A stretch of DNA of 40,325 nt, from assembly GCA_014801235.1 (NCBI GenBank), contig JAAVEM010000025.1, positions 219,911 through 260,235 on the forward strand, given 5' to 3'. The notes beneath the pieces are model-generated. The model saw only the letters and a list, made by a program, of their open reading frames with translations. It did no database searches and was not told where the DNA came from. This stretch comes from Bacteroides sp. GTDB taxonomy: Bacteria > Bacteroidota > Bacteroidia > Bacteroidales > Muribaculaceae. How positions within the stretch are numbered: the stretch's first letter is position 1; each line of letters begins with the position of its first letter. The position numbers were made by a program, and so were the translations under genes. Shown piece by piece: positions 1 through 7,714 of this stretch.

Positions 1-347
1 TTCTCATCGCAAGCCATGATGACAAACTTTATCTTAGGATAATTTTTCACAAACGCCCCTATGCTGCTCTCCTCGCCGCTGGGAACAATGTGCGTCATGT
101 CATTATTTCCATCATAAGATTCATCCCACCATCCCCAGTGCTGATAGGGCTTCAGGGAAAATGATTCATGTATCGATTTCCTGAGGTTGTTGATATTCTT
201 GGCTGTTATCTCCACATAAATAGGCTCATCGCCTATATTAACCACACTGAAAATATTAAATCGGTTCACATCATTCACCGATGTGCAGCCGTCAAATAGA
301 AGAATAGAGCCGATTATAAGAGCGAGCGATCTTATCAATCTGTTCAT
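1..347 (-). CDS. Small lipoprotein of unknown function (partial, 3' end off window)
   Basis: Translation from the ATG at 347 gives an N-terminal hydrophobic segment ending in a Cys at residue 21 (lipobox-like FDGC), so an exported lipid-anchored protein is likely. The frame stays open to base 1, so the C-terminus lies outside the window. The stretch VVNIGDEPIYVEIT and the later KFVIMACDE match the next gene downstream in the array (VVNVGDYPVYIDVT, KFVIMACDE), which makes the two tandem paralogs. The gap to the neighbour at 381 is 33 bases. I do not recognise a named family and propose no biochemical role. The paralogy is seen directly; the lipoprotein call is inferred from the signal. Confidence 0.75.
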   Translation of the reverse strand, partial: MNRLIRSLALIIGSILLFDGCTSVNDVNRFNIFSVVNIGDEPIYVEITAKNINNLRKSIHESFSLKPYQHWGWWDESYDGNNDMTHIVPSGEESSIGAFVKNYPKIKFVIMACDE

Positions 348-380
348 ATAAAAGTTCCTGTTATTATTATTTTCAATCAT

Positions 381-827
381 TTAATTCTTGTAGCGCTCGA
401 TTATCGCTCTGTCATGCTCCGGAACGGGATAATACAAGCATTGATGCAAGTGGAAAAGTTGTTCCTGATTCAATTCTATCACCTCAAGAATCGAGTCGGG
501 ATTGCATTTCAAACCTTCATCGCAAGCCATAATCACAAACTTCATCTTGTGACAATAACGAGAGAAAAACTCGGTTTTAGACATAAGCCAATCGAGATAA
601 CCCTGATAATGCCATGTTTCATTTGGAAGAAGCGGAAAGCATTCATTGATGTAAGAATAGTCATTTTCAACATTTTCCGATGTCACGTCTATATAGACGG
701 GATAGTCGCCGACATTCACGACCTGGATTATGTTTTGTGATTCATCAGTAGGAAAACAACCGCTTAACGTGCACATAATCCCGATGATCACAAGCGTTTT
801 CAGCACCGATAGGCTATAAATTCTCAT
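381..827 (-). CDS. Small lipoprotein of unknown function (array member 2)
   Basis: This 148-residue protein has a basic start, a hydrophobic core and a good lipobox, LSGC with Cys24, so it should be a lipid-anchored envelope protein. The mature part is about 125 residues. It shares VVNVGDYPVYIDVT and KFVIMACDE with the partial gene at 1-347. Near its C-terminus, leucine- and glutamine-rich residues are followed by YYPVPEHD, recalling the KYP...D ending of the other array members. No catalytic motif or transmembrane segment is visible in the mature part. It sits in a same-strand series of five related genes, but gaps of 33-60 bases do not prove one operon. Function unknown. Confidence 0.75.
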   Translation of the reverse strand: MRIYSLSVLKTLVIIGIMCTLSGCFPTDESQNIIQVVNVGDYPVYIDVTSENVENDYSYINECFPLLPNETWHYQGYLDWLMSKTEFFSRYCHKMKFVIMACDEGLKCNPDSILEVIELNQEQLFHLHQCLYYPVPEHDRAIIERYKN

Positions 828-885
828 AAAATAATACCTTTTATATTATTCAAATTGACCAATATACCTAATGTCGCATTGAGAG

Positions 886-1326
886 TCAGGATTGTCGGTT
901 ATTACTATCTTCATAAGAAGTTTTGTACTCCTCTATGATTTCTTTGTCAGCGTCGCTCAAGGGATATTTTAAAGTCCAGCCCAAAGCTCTAAGTTGAGCC
1001 TCATTCAGAGTGACGTCCAATAGTATGGTTCCGTAATCGACCGACCCGTCGCTTTTGCTGTCCATGAAAATGAAATTAATCATTTTTACATGTTTGAAAT
1101 AGCTGTCTCTTTTCTCAAAAGTATCGCCAAAAATTTCATATTTCTCATGGGGTTCTATCCATGTAGAGAAGGGCGACATTGCGCTTTCATAGCCTTTTAC
1201 ATAATATCTCATATAAATCGGTCGCTCTGAAAGATTTTCTATCGCCACAATTTCATAAAATTCATCACAACCATACAGAATGGGAACTATTAAAATTATG
1301 ATGGCTTTAACTAATTTCGAGATCAT
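886..1326 (-). CDS. Small lipoprotein of unknown function (array member 3)
   Basis: I place the start at the ATG at 1326, giving 146 residues. This puts a clean lipoprotein signal at the N-terminus (MISKLVKAII..., LYGC, Cys20). A longer frame begins at 1407, but it would overlap the upstream gene and bury the signal. The mature domain contains VAIENLSERPIYMRYYV, parallel to the VVN(I/V)GD-P-(I/V)Y motif of members 1 and 2. Its end, LTLNEAQLRALGWTLKYP, parallels LTEEQAEKMHWVVKYP of members 4 and 5. It therefore bridges the two halves of the array and suggests one divergent family. Function unknown. Confidence 0.7.
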   Translation of the reverse strand: MISKLVKAIIILIVPILYGCDEFYEIVAIENLSERPIYMRYYVKGYESAMSPFSTWIEPHEKYEIFGDTFEKRDSYFKHVKMINFIFMDSKSDGSVDYGTILLDVTLNEAQLRALGWTLKYPLSDADKEIIEEYKTSYEDSNNRQS

Positions 1327-1387
1327 ATTGAATTGATTTTTAGGTGAATTAATTACTTCAATTAATGTCATTTTATATAGCGAACTT

Positions 1388-1840
1388 CTATTCGTCCTCA
1401 GAGTCAAGCGGGAGTGACAGGTAGCCGTCCTCAGGATACTTTACAACCCAATGCATCTTTTCAGCCTGTTCTTCAGTGAGATCGAAACGCATTTGCACTA
1501 TACTCCGGTTTTCCTCTGTATCGATAGTGCAAATGTATAAAAGAATTCGTCCGTTAAGACTTTTCCAAGCATGGCGCCGACGAGCCGCATCTCCGAATTT
1601 AGGGAGGATTAACTGTTCGATTTTACCTGGTTCTATCATTTCATACGCTTGCCATCTTTTTTCTATTGAATCAAAAGGCAAGCCAATAAAGTCCGGATTG
1701 TATCTAAAGCAAAATGCCTCAATTGTATCTGCGGAATTATTTTCCACTCTTATTATTTCGACATCCTTATACCAACACGACGATAAAAAAAGAACAAATA
1801 AGATAGTACTGAGTGGAATAAATCTAAATCGTAAATTCAT
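1388..1840 (-). CDS. Small lipoprotein of unknown function (array member 4)
   Basis: This 150-residue protein begins with a hydrophobic signal ending in LFLSSC (Cys22), a typical lipobox. It is a very close paralog of the gene at 1871-2326. Both share VENNS, YNPDFIG, a block with RARRRHAWKSL or a near variant, GRILLYI, LTEEQAEKMHWVV and an acidic tail ending in EDE. The near identity runs through the coding DNA and into the roughly 19 bases upstream of each start, so it reflects a recent tandem duplication with a unit of about 485 bases. The most divergent stretch is central, around residues 60-80. Function unknown. Confidence 0.75.
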   Translation of the reverse strand: MNLRFRFIPLSTILFVLFLSSCWYKDVEIIRVENNSADTIEAFCFRYNPDFIGLPFDSIEKRWQAYEMIEPGKIEQLILPKFGDAARRRHAWKSLNGRILLYICTIDTEENRSIVQMRFDLTEEQAEKMHWVVKYPEDGYLSLPLDSEDE

Positions 1841-1870
1841 AATAATGATGATTTTGGAAAGACCATACTT

Positions 1871-2326
1871 CTATTCGTCCTCAGTGTCAAGTGGGAGTGA
1901 CAGGTAGCCGTCTTCAGGATACCTTACAACCCAATGCATCTTTTCTGCCTGTTCTTCAGTGAGGTCGAAAAGCATGTGCACTATAAACCGGTGTTCGTCC
2001 CTATCATAATTATAAATATATAAAAGAATTCGTCCACTAAGACTTTTCCAAGCATGGCGCCGACGAGCCCTGTTTCCAAAACCAGAGAGAAATAGACTTT
2101 CGCTTTTACCTGGTTCTATTGTTTCACGCGCGCTAAAGCCAATTCTTTTTAATATTGAATCCAAAGGCATACCAATAAAGTCCGGATTGTATTCAAAGCA
2201 AGCTGCCTGAATTGTATCTACGGAATTATTTTCCACTCTTATTACTTCAACCCACTGACAACACGACGATAAAAAAAGAGCAAAGAAGATAGTACTGAGT
2301 GGAATAAATATCAATCGTAAATTCAT
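1871..2326 (-). CDS. Small lipoprotein of unknown function (array member 5)
   Basis: This 151-residue lipoprotein has a signal ending in LFLSSCC (lipid-modified Cys22). It is the duplicate of the gene at 1388-1840, one codon longer. Differences cluster after the lipobox, around residues 60-80 and around the YNYDRDE segment. The acidic end LPLDTEDE and the LTEEQAEKMHWVV block are conserved. It is probably the first gene of the array as transcribed, with about 450 bases of AT-rich sequence upstream. No enzyme motif is visible. Function unknown. Confidence 0.75.
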   Translation of the reverse strand: MNLRLIFIPLSTIFFALFLSSCCQWVEVIRVENNSVDTIQAACFEYNPDFIGMPLDSILKRIGFSARETIEPGKSESLFLSGFGNRARRRHAWKSLSGRILLYIYNYDRDEHRFIVHMLFDLTEEQAEKMHWVVRYPEDGYLSLPLDTEDE

Positions 2327-2362
2327 AATAATGATGATTTTGAAATTTGCTTGTTAAAGTTA

Positions 2363-2485
2363 TCAATCAAATGGACCGGGAATAAACAGATAGTTATACC
2401 ACTTCGGATGTATGGTCAAATCCTCTTTTAAAGCTCTCATCGTAGAGCTATCCCTATAGTCATGGGGGATATTCTTCTTTTTCAT
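2363..2485 (-). CDS. Possible 40-residue small protein or gene remnant
   Basis: The ATG at 2485 opens a 40-codon frame that starts MKKKNIPHDY and ends IPGPFD before a TGA. The same frame continues upstream of this ATG for roughly 35 codons without a stop or another ATG. It could be a small basic protein or the 3' remnant of a decayed gene. It lies just upstream of the lipoprotein array on the same strand. No homology is recognised, and an ORF of this length can occur by chance. Confidence 0.22.
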   Translation of the reverse strand: MKKKNIPHDYRDSSTMRALKEDLTIHPKWYNYLFIPGPFD

Positions 2486-2621
2486 TGGGTTGGATTTAAG
2501 GCGGGTTGTAAAAGTTTTGCAATATAGGAAGATAAATTGGATTTTGCAACATCTTGAAGACGCTATTTCGGATAGGCCGACTTTATTTACTCATGACAAC
2601 CGAAATCTCAAATAAATTTTG

Positions 2622-2629
2622 TAATTTTG
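2622..2629 (+). promoter_or_regulatory. Candidate -7 promoter element for the restriction-modification operon
   Basis: TAATTTTG matches the Bacteroidetes sigma-ABfr -7 consensus TAnnTTTG. No convincing -33 TTG lies at 17-23 bases upstream. A start near 2636 would give a leader of about 150 bases containing the inverted repeats before the endonuclease gene. Confidence 0.35.
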
Positions 2630-2651
2630 TACTATAACATGCAAAAATGCA

Positions 2652-2714
2652 GACAACAGACCTATCTGTGACTAACAACTTGTATACAACGTAGCAATGA
2701 ATATACCTGTTGTC
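2652..2714. repeat. Inverted repeats in the restriction operon leader
   Basis: GACAACAG at 2652-2659 and CTGTTGTC at 2707-2714 are exact reverse complements. Between them lies the perfect palindrome TTGTATACAA (2680-2689). They could be operator half-sites or form an mRNA hairpin controlling the endonuclease gene. No controller (C) protein gene is visible nearby, so any regulator is unidentified. Confidence 0.45.
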
Positions 2715-2784
2715 ATAAAATGGTCTGGTAGCCTGTCTGCCCTCTCAGAAGTTCCACACTCTTTGTTTATATAGTTTCTCGGTG

Positions 2785-4245
2785 ATGACACTTGATTATT
2801 ACAACGATACTCTCGACCGCTCCAATCCAATATCTATTTTTAACTATAGTAGACATTTAATTGGTCATTCATTACACTCATTAATCGGCGATTCTGTCAT
2901 AGAACATAGGCGTAAAGGTAAAGGTGGCCTGGGGCAGATGGTTGAAGAACTCTTCTTTAACTACGATGTAAATTCTAATCGTGACGCTGACTTTGCCGAT
3001 GCTCACGTTGAGTTGAAATGCACTCCGCTTTTGAAGTCAAAATCTGATGATTCATATCGAATCAAAGAGCGACTTGTTTGCACAATGATTGATTATTTCG
3101 AAATCGTTAATACTTCATTTGAAGATTCTCATTTGATTTCAAAGTGCCAATTAATGCTTCTTCTGTTTTATCTCCACACCAGTGGAGACGCAATTTATGA
3201 CTACGAATTTCTTTTTCGCATTCTTTGGCAACTACCGGAGAAAGACCTAATTCTGATTAAAAAAGACTACCAAACTATTGCTGATAAAGTAAGACGAGGA
3301 GAAGCCCACCTTCTCTCTGAGGGAGATACCTTATATCTTGGAGCCTGCCGTAAAGGACAAAAAGGAGATAACCCACAAGCACAACCCAACTCTGAGATTA
3401 AAGCCAATAAACGAGCATTTAGCCTCAAACCTGCATATATGCGCTATATCCTCAACCATGTTGTTGAATCTGGCAACAATTATTTCACCAACTACACGGA
3501 GGAAGCAGAGAAATCGAAATTTGAACTCGTTTCAAGTGCAGAATTACAAAAGGATTCGTTTGAGGATATAATCTTGAAGCGTTTTGCTCCATACATCGGC
3601 AAGAATTACGTTCAAATTTGTGATATGCTCGGCATAGAGGCATATCAGTCCAAAAACAAATATGCTGATGTCGGAGCACTAATTGCCTCTAATTCTGCGA
3701 GCAAGAGACTTCGCAATTCAGAAGAATTTATCAAGTCCGGGATTGTGATGAAAACAATTCGCCTTCAAAACAATGGCATGCCAAAAGAATCTATGTCGTT
3801 TAAAAACATCGATTATTGTGAAATTTATGAAAATGATAATTGGTTAGAATCTGAAACATATGAGATTTTCACAAATCGGTTTATGTTCGTCGTTTTTAAA
3901 CCAGTACCTGGTGAAAAAATCAATGTTCATAATAAAAGCACAAACCAAAATGTTATAGAACAGTCTTATATTCTTGACTCGGTATTTTTTTGGACAATGC
4001 CACAGGAAGACTTGGAAACAGCCAAGGATTATTGGAAGAATATTCGTCAAGCTGTTATATCCAACAATATTACTTCCAAGTCCTTTTGGAGTATCAGTAG
4101 TCATCGAAAATTTCATGTCCGACCAAAAGCAAGAGTAAAAAGCGATCAAGCGATAAATCCAAATGGTGGATTTTGTGACAAATATTGTTATTGGTTCAAT
4201 GCGGAATATGTAAAACAAATTATCGACAGCAAGAAAAACAGATGA
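2785..4245 (+). CDS. Sau3AI-type (MutH-fold) type II restriction endonuclease
   Basis: This 486-residue protein resembles the Sau3AI/MutH nuclease family. Near the N-terminus it has KGKGGLGQMVEELF, the family's G-x-G-Q-x-x-E helix. DADFADAHVELKC follows, giving the metal-binding D-x(6)-E-x-K triad at about D69, E76 and K78. The length fits Sau3AI, where a second, catalytically dead MutH-like half acts as an effector domain. By family knowledge it cleaves at GATC or a close relative, but specificity cannot be read from sequence. I use the ATG at 2785; a GTG one codon earlier is in frame. Its stop overlaps the methyltransferase start. The gene is AT-richer than neighbouring housekeeping genes. 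Confidence 0.85.
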   Translation: MTLDYYNDTLDRSNPISIFNYSRHLIGHSLHSLIGDSVIEHRRKGKGGLGQMVEELFFNYDVNSNRDADFADAHVELKCTPLLKSKSDDSYRIKERLVCTMIDYFEIVNTSFEDSHLISKCQLMLLLFYLHTSGDAIYDYEFLFRILWQLPEKDLILIKKDYQTIADKVRRGEAHLLSEGDTLYLGACRKGQKGDNPQAQPNSEIKANKRAFSLKPAYMRYILNHVVESGNNYFTNYTEEAEKSKFELVSSAELQKDSFEDIILKRFAPYIGKNYVQICDMLGIEAYQSKNKYADVGALIASNSASKRLRNSEEFIKSGIVMKTIRLQNNGMPKESMSFKNIDYCEIYENDNWLESETYEIFTNRFMFVVFKPVPGEKINVHNKSTNQNVIEQSYILDSVFFWTMPQEDLETAKDYWKNIRQAVISNNITSKSFWSISSHRKFHVRPKARVKSDQAINPNGGFCDKYCYWFNAEYVKQIIDSKKNR

Positions 4246-5585
4246 GTAATTATACCGAAATATCAGATAACATTTTATGTGAGCCACTAGTGGCATATAG
4301 CAACTCTTGCCACCAGCCTTCCCTATTTCCCGAAGAAAAAGTTGAGACTTCTGAGGATGATATTCGCGTAATAGAGTTGTTCGCTGGCGTCGGAGGTTTT
4401 AGAATTGGGCTCGAACGTGCATCTTCACGTTTCAAAACAGTTTGGAACAACCAATGGGAGCCATCCACCAAACGGCAGGACGCATCACAAATATATTGTA
4501 AAAACTTTGGAACTACAGGTCATTCCAACACCGACATCGCAACAGTGCCTGTCGACGATATTCCTGATTCCGACATATTGGTGGGCGGATTTCCGTGTCA
4601 AGATTATTCTGTTGCTACAACACTTAAACGGTCGGGAGGTATCGAAGGGAAAAAAGGAGTTCTTTGGTGGCAAATTCATCGCATATTGAAATACCATAAA
4701 AATCCTCCGAAGTACTTGATTCTTGAAAATGTAGACCGCTTATTAGGCTCGCCGGCATCACAACGCGGAAGAGATTTTGCTATCATACTTGCCTCTTTAT
4801 CAGACTTAGGTTATTGTGTCGAATGGAGAATCATTAACGCAGCAGAATATGGTATGCCTCAACGCCGCCGACGTACGTATATGTTTGCCTTCAAGCAAGA
4901 CACTCCATTTTTCAATGCAACGGCAAATCCAGTCAGTTGGTTATCTCGAGATGGTATTATGGCAAAAGCATTTCCCGTGGAGCAGACTTATGACCGACCT
5001 GTTGAATTTAATATCGTCGGTGATTTGTCAGTCGTGTCTGAATCTTTTAATAAAGGTAAAAATGCTTCACCTTTTAAAAATACTGGACTAATGGTTAATC
5101 GTAAAGTTTTTACGATTAAAATGGCACCAAATTACAATGGTCCAGTTGTCACCCTAGGAGACATCCTTATACCGGAATCCGATATTCCTGATGATTTTTT
5201 TATCAGTGATACTGATTTAGAAAGATGGCAATATGTCAAAGGTGGCAAAACTGAAAAACGCATCAACAAAGCCTCTGGATTCGAATATAACTATTCAGAA
5301 GGAGCAATGTCATTTCCGGATAGCACGGACAAACCCTCCCGTACCATAATAACCGGAGAAGGAGGCAATGCTCCATCTCGATTCAAGCATGTAATCTTAA
5401 CATCAGACGGGAGATATAGGCGTTTAACTCCTATTGAGTTGGAACGATTGAATATGTTCCCAGATAATCACACCGAAGGCTCTTCAGATATGCGCAGGGC
5501 ATTCCTCATGGGCAATGCATTGGTAACTGGAATCGTAGAACGAATAGGACTACAATTTCTCAACTATTATGCTCGCAGAGAATGA
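4242..5585 (+). CDS. DNA (cytosine-5-)-methyltransferase of the restriction system
   Basis: This 447-residue protein carries the ordered C5-methyltransferase motifs. They are the SAM-binding ELFAGVGGFRIGLE, GGFPCQDYS with the catalytic PC, ENVDRLL (motif VI) and QRRRRTYMF (motif VIII). The C-terminal block has LTPIELERLNMFP and a late GNAL motif. It should methylate cytosine in the site cut by the preceding endonuclease and so protect the host. I chose the ATG at 4242 because it overlaps the endonuclease stop (ATGA), which implies translational coupling. A longer in-frame start at 4185 would lie inside the endonuclease gene. M.Sau3AI is likewise a C5 enzyme, which supports the pairing. A weak terminator follows at 5623-5653. 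Confidence 0.92.
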   Translation: MSNYTEISDNILCEPLVAYSNSCHQPSLFPEEKVETSEDDIRVIELFAGVGGFRIGLERASSRFKTVWNNQWEPSTKRQDASQIYCKNFGTTGHSNTDIATVPVDDIPDSDILVGGFPCQDYSVATTLKRSGGIEGKKGVLWWQIHRILKYHKNPPKYLILENVDRLLGSPASQRGRDFAIILASLSDLGYCVEWRIINAAEYGMPQRRRRTYMFAFKQDTPFFNATANPVSWLSRDGIMAKAFPVEQTYDRPVEFNIVGDLSVVSESFNKGKNASPFKNTGLMVNRKVFTIKMAPNYNGPVVTLGDILIPESDIPDDFFISDTDLERWQYVKGGKTEKRINKASGFEYNYSEGAMSFPDSTDKPSRTIITGEGGNAPSRFKHVILTSDGRYRRLTPIELERLNMFPDNHTEGSSDMRRAFLMGNALVTGIVERIGLQFLNYYARRE

Positions 5586-5622
5586 GTTGTACTCCATGTA
5601 AAAAAAATACAATCCAGCCAAG

Positions 5623-5653
5623 TACCCAGGAATAATGCCTTAGGTATTTTTTT
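5623..5653 (+). terminator. Probable terminator of the restriction-modification operon
   Basis: TACCCAGG and CCTTAGGTA can pair as an imperfect stem around a 7-base loop, directly followed by seven T residues. It is placed shortly after the methyltransferase stop, where an operon end is expected. Confidence 0.5.
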
Positions 5654-5674
5654 CGCAGGGCAGGGGCTTGGAGG

Positions 5675-6106
5675 TCAGTAGGCTACATGGATCCAGGAGC
5701 CTCCCTGTTCCCATATGAGCTCGACGTGGGGCAAGCTTTTCAAGATGGCAAACAGGCGGCGATTTCCATCGGCGCTGCCCGTGGTGAGGTCGGCGGCTCT
5801 GCCGGCAAGATGGTAGGATCGCGCCACGCCGCCTACGGCTCGGTTAAGCGACTCGCAGCGATAACCGCTGTTCACTATCACCGGGGCGCCGAGAGCGTCA
5901 CGCGCCGGGTCGAGCACGGTTTTTATAAGCCGCTCCATGTTTTCCACCGCCCACTCGGGAGGGGTGTTGTCTATTCCAAGCCTGAGGGCGGTTTCGCTTC
6001 GGGTGAGCTCACGGATAGTGAAGTGGCTCACATTTTCTTTCGCTTTCAAGGGGCACGCCATCTCCGCGACTATGGCGACGGCTGCAATCATTTCTCGGTT
6101 TCTCAT
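5675..6106 (-). CDS. Peptidase M15 family (M15_3) zinc peptidase
   Basis: The 143-residue product has the signature of small M15 peptidases (D-Ala-D-Ala carboxypeptidase or phage endolysin type). The motif SYHLAGRAADL contains zinc ligands H99 and D106, and the C-terminal WIHVAY supplies H140. The upstream SGYRCESLNRAVGG block is also typical. Such enzymes cleave peptidoglycan cross-links or stem peptides. I start at the ATG at 6106 because a longer frame to 6418 runs into the promoter and start of the opposite gene. Residues 7-17 are hydrophobic and could be a signal, so location is uncertain. It could be a phage-derived lysin, but no other phage gene is nearby. Confidence 0.82.
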   Translation of the reverse strand: MRNREMIAAVAIVAEMACPLKAKENVSHFTIRELTRSETALRLGIDNTPPEWAVENMERLIKTVLDPARDALGAPVIVNSGYRCESLNRAVGGVARSYHLAGRAADLTTGSADGNRRLFAILKSLPHVELIWEQGGSWIHVAY

Positions 6107-6141
6107 AAGTATTATAAAGTTTAAGTAAATATCAGCGAGGG

Positions 6142-6149
6142 CAAAGTTA
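6142..6149 (-). promoter_or_regulatory. Candidate -7 element for the M15 peptidase gene
   Basis: Read on the minus strand this is TAACTTTG, matching TAnnTTTG. A TTG lies 26 bases further upstream (6176-6178), slightly longer than the usual spacing. It sits 36 bases before the chosen start at 6106. Confidence 0.4.
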
Positions 6150-6225
6150 CAGCGCCCGATTGCGAAATTTACCCACAAATTGTCACTCCGCCCTATTTTT
6201 TCTTCCACAAATTGGCGTTTTTGTT

Positions 6226-6233
6226 TACATTTG
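6226..6233 (+). promoter_or_regulatory. Candidate -7 element for the trpB-like gene
   Basis: TACATTTG matches the Bacteroidetes -7 consensus TAnnTTTG and lies 36 bases before the ATG at 6270, giving a short leader. No clear -33 TTG at the ideal spacing was found. Confidence 0.5.
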
Positions 6234-6269
6234 TATCCTGAAACGAATAATCTATCAACACTTTTCTCT

Positions 6270-7631
6270 ATGGAATCCAAGAAATTCATACTGCAGGAAA
6301 AAGATATTCCCACAGCATGGTACAATCTGGTCGCCGACATGCCGGTGAAACCGAGACCCATACTCAACCCGGCTACCAAAAAGCCGCTCACTCCCGAGGA
6401 TCTGTATCCGATTTTCACTCAAGAGGCTTCGCGCCAGGAGCTGAACGACACCGACCGCTGGATTGAAATTCCCGACGAGGTGAGGGAGATGTACCGCATA
6501 TGGCGCCCGACTCCGCTGGTGAGAGCGCGCGGTCTTGAAAAATTTCTCGACACCCCGGCCCACATCTATTTCAAGAATGAAAGCGTGAGCCCGGTAGGCT
6601 CCCACAAGCTCAACTCGGCAATCCCCCAGGCATATTACTGCAAGAAGGAGGGCGTGACAAACATCACCACCGAGACCGGAGCCGGACAATGGGGCGCGGC
6701 GCTGTCGCTCGCAGCGAAACACTTCGGGCTCGAACTCGCCGTCTACATGGTGAAAGTGTCATATCATCAGAAGCCTTACCGCCGCTCTATCATGCAGACC
6801 TACGGCGCCGAGGTGATCGCCTCGCCGAGTATGTCGACCAAGGCGGGACGCAAAATAATCACCGAGCATCCCAACTATCAGGGCTCGCTCGGAACAGCCA
6901 TTTCCGAGGCGGTAGAGCTCGCGCTCTCAACGCCCAACTGCAAATATGCGCTCGGATCGGTGCTCAACCACGTGTCGCTCCACCAGACCGTCATAGGGCT
7001 TGAGGCTGAAAAGCAGATGGAGATGGCAGGGGAGTATCCCGACATCATCATCGGATGCTTCGGCGGCGGCAGCAATTTCTCGGGCATATCATTCCCGTTC
7101 CTGCGCCACAACTTCAGCGGCGAGCGAAACACCCGCTTCATTGCCGCCGAGCCTGAATCATGTCCGAAACTGACACGCGGCGTGTTCCAGTATGACTTCG
7201 GCGACGAAGCCGGCTACACTCCGCTCATTCCGATGCTCACACTGGGGCACAATTTCTCTCCGGCAAACATCCACGCCGGCGGTCTGCGCTACCACGGCGC
7301 CGGCTCGGTGGTGAGCCAGCTCAAGGTCGACAATCTCATCGAAGCGGTCGACATTCCACAGCTCGAAACATTCAAGGCTGCGACAATCTTCGCTCAAGCC
7401 GAAGGGCTTATACCCGCCCCCGAAAGCTCCCACGCGATAGCCGCCGCCATCCGCGAGGCGCTCAAAGCCAAGGAAGAGGGCACTCAGAAAACCATCCTGT
7501 TCAACCTCTCGGGACACGGACTTATCGACATGGCTGCCTATGACCGCTACTTCTCGGGCGACCTCAACAACTATCAGGTTTCCGACGAAGAGATAGCCAA
7601 CAACGTCTCGTCACTTGAAAATCTTATATAA
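6270..7631 (+). CDS. trpB: TrpB2-type tryptophan synthase beta chain
   Basis: This 453-residue PLP enzyme has the features of the TrpB2 (TrpB-like) subgroup: a long N-terminal extension (RPILNPATKKPL...), the PLP lysine K113 in GSHKLNSA, the catalytic glutamate E135 in TETGAGQWG, and the phosphate-binding GGGSN at 265-269. The family condenses indole or a related substrate with serine to form tryptophan. TrpB2 proteins often act without a tight TrpA partner, and no trpA or other trp gene is adjacent. The gene stands alone between a -7 promoter match and a strong terminator. I start at the ATG at 6270; an in-frame ATG at 6180 precedes the promoter match. Confidence 0.93.
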   Translation: MESKKFILQEKDIPTAWYNLVADMPVKPRPILNPATKKPLTPEDLYPIFTQEASRQELNDTDRWIEIPDEVREMYRIWRPTPLVRARGLEKFLDTPAHIYFKNESVSPVGSHKLNSAIPQAYYCKKEGVTNITTETGAGQWGAALSLAAKHFGLELAVYMVKVSYHQKPYRRSIMQTYGAEVIASPSMSTKAGRKIITEHPNYQGSLGTAISEAVELALSTPNCKYALGSVLNHVSLHQTVIGLEAEKQMEMAGEYPDIIIGCFGGGSNFSGISFPFLRHNFSGERNTRFIAAEPESCPKLTRGVFQYDFGDEAGYTPLIPMLTLGHNFSPANIHAGGLRYHGAGSVVSQLKVDNLIEAVDIPQLETFKAATIFAQAEGLIPAPESSHAIAAAIREALKAKEEGTQKTILFNLSGHGLIDMAAYDRYFSGDLNNYQVSDEEIANNVSSLENLI

Positions 7632-7655
7632 GAAACCGCCGGGGTAAAAAAACGG

Positions 7656-7695
7656 AACAGGCGCGGGTGTCACAATCGACCCGCGCCTGTTTTTG
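7656..7695. terminator. Strong bidirectional terminator between convergent genes
   Basis: A perfect 13-bp GC-rich stem (7656-7668 with 7679-7691) encloses a 10-base loop and is followed by T residues on the plus strand. On the minus strand it is followed shortly by a run of seven T. It lies between the convergent trpB-like and endonuclease/phosphatase genes and can serve both. Confidence 0.88.
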
Positions 7696-7714
7696 TTTCA
7701 CACTAAAAGGTTTA

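Larger units (their letters stand above)
2327..2784. other. AT-rich intergenic region upstream of the restriction-modification operon
   Basis: These 458 bases separate the lipoprotein array (minus) from the restriction-modification genes (plus). They hold the weak small ORF at 2363-2485, a Bacteroidetes-type -7 match at 2622-2629, a perfect 10-base palindrome at 2680-2689 and an 8-base inverted pair at 2652-2659 and 2707-2714. I see no tRNA, IS end or convincing terminator here. Confidence 0.6.
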
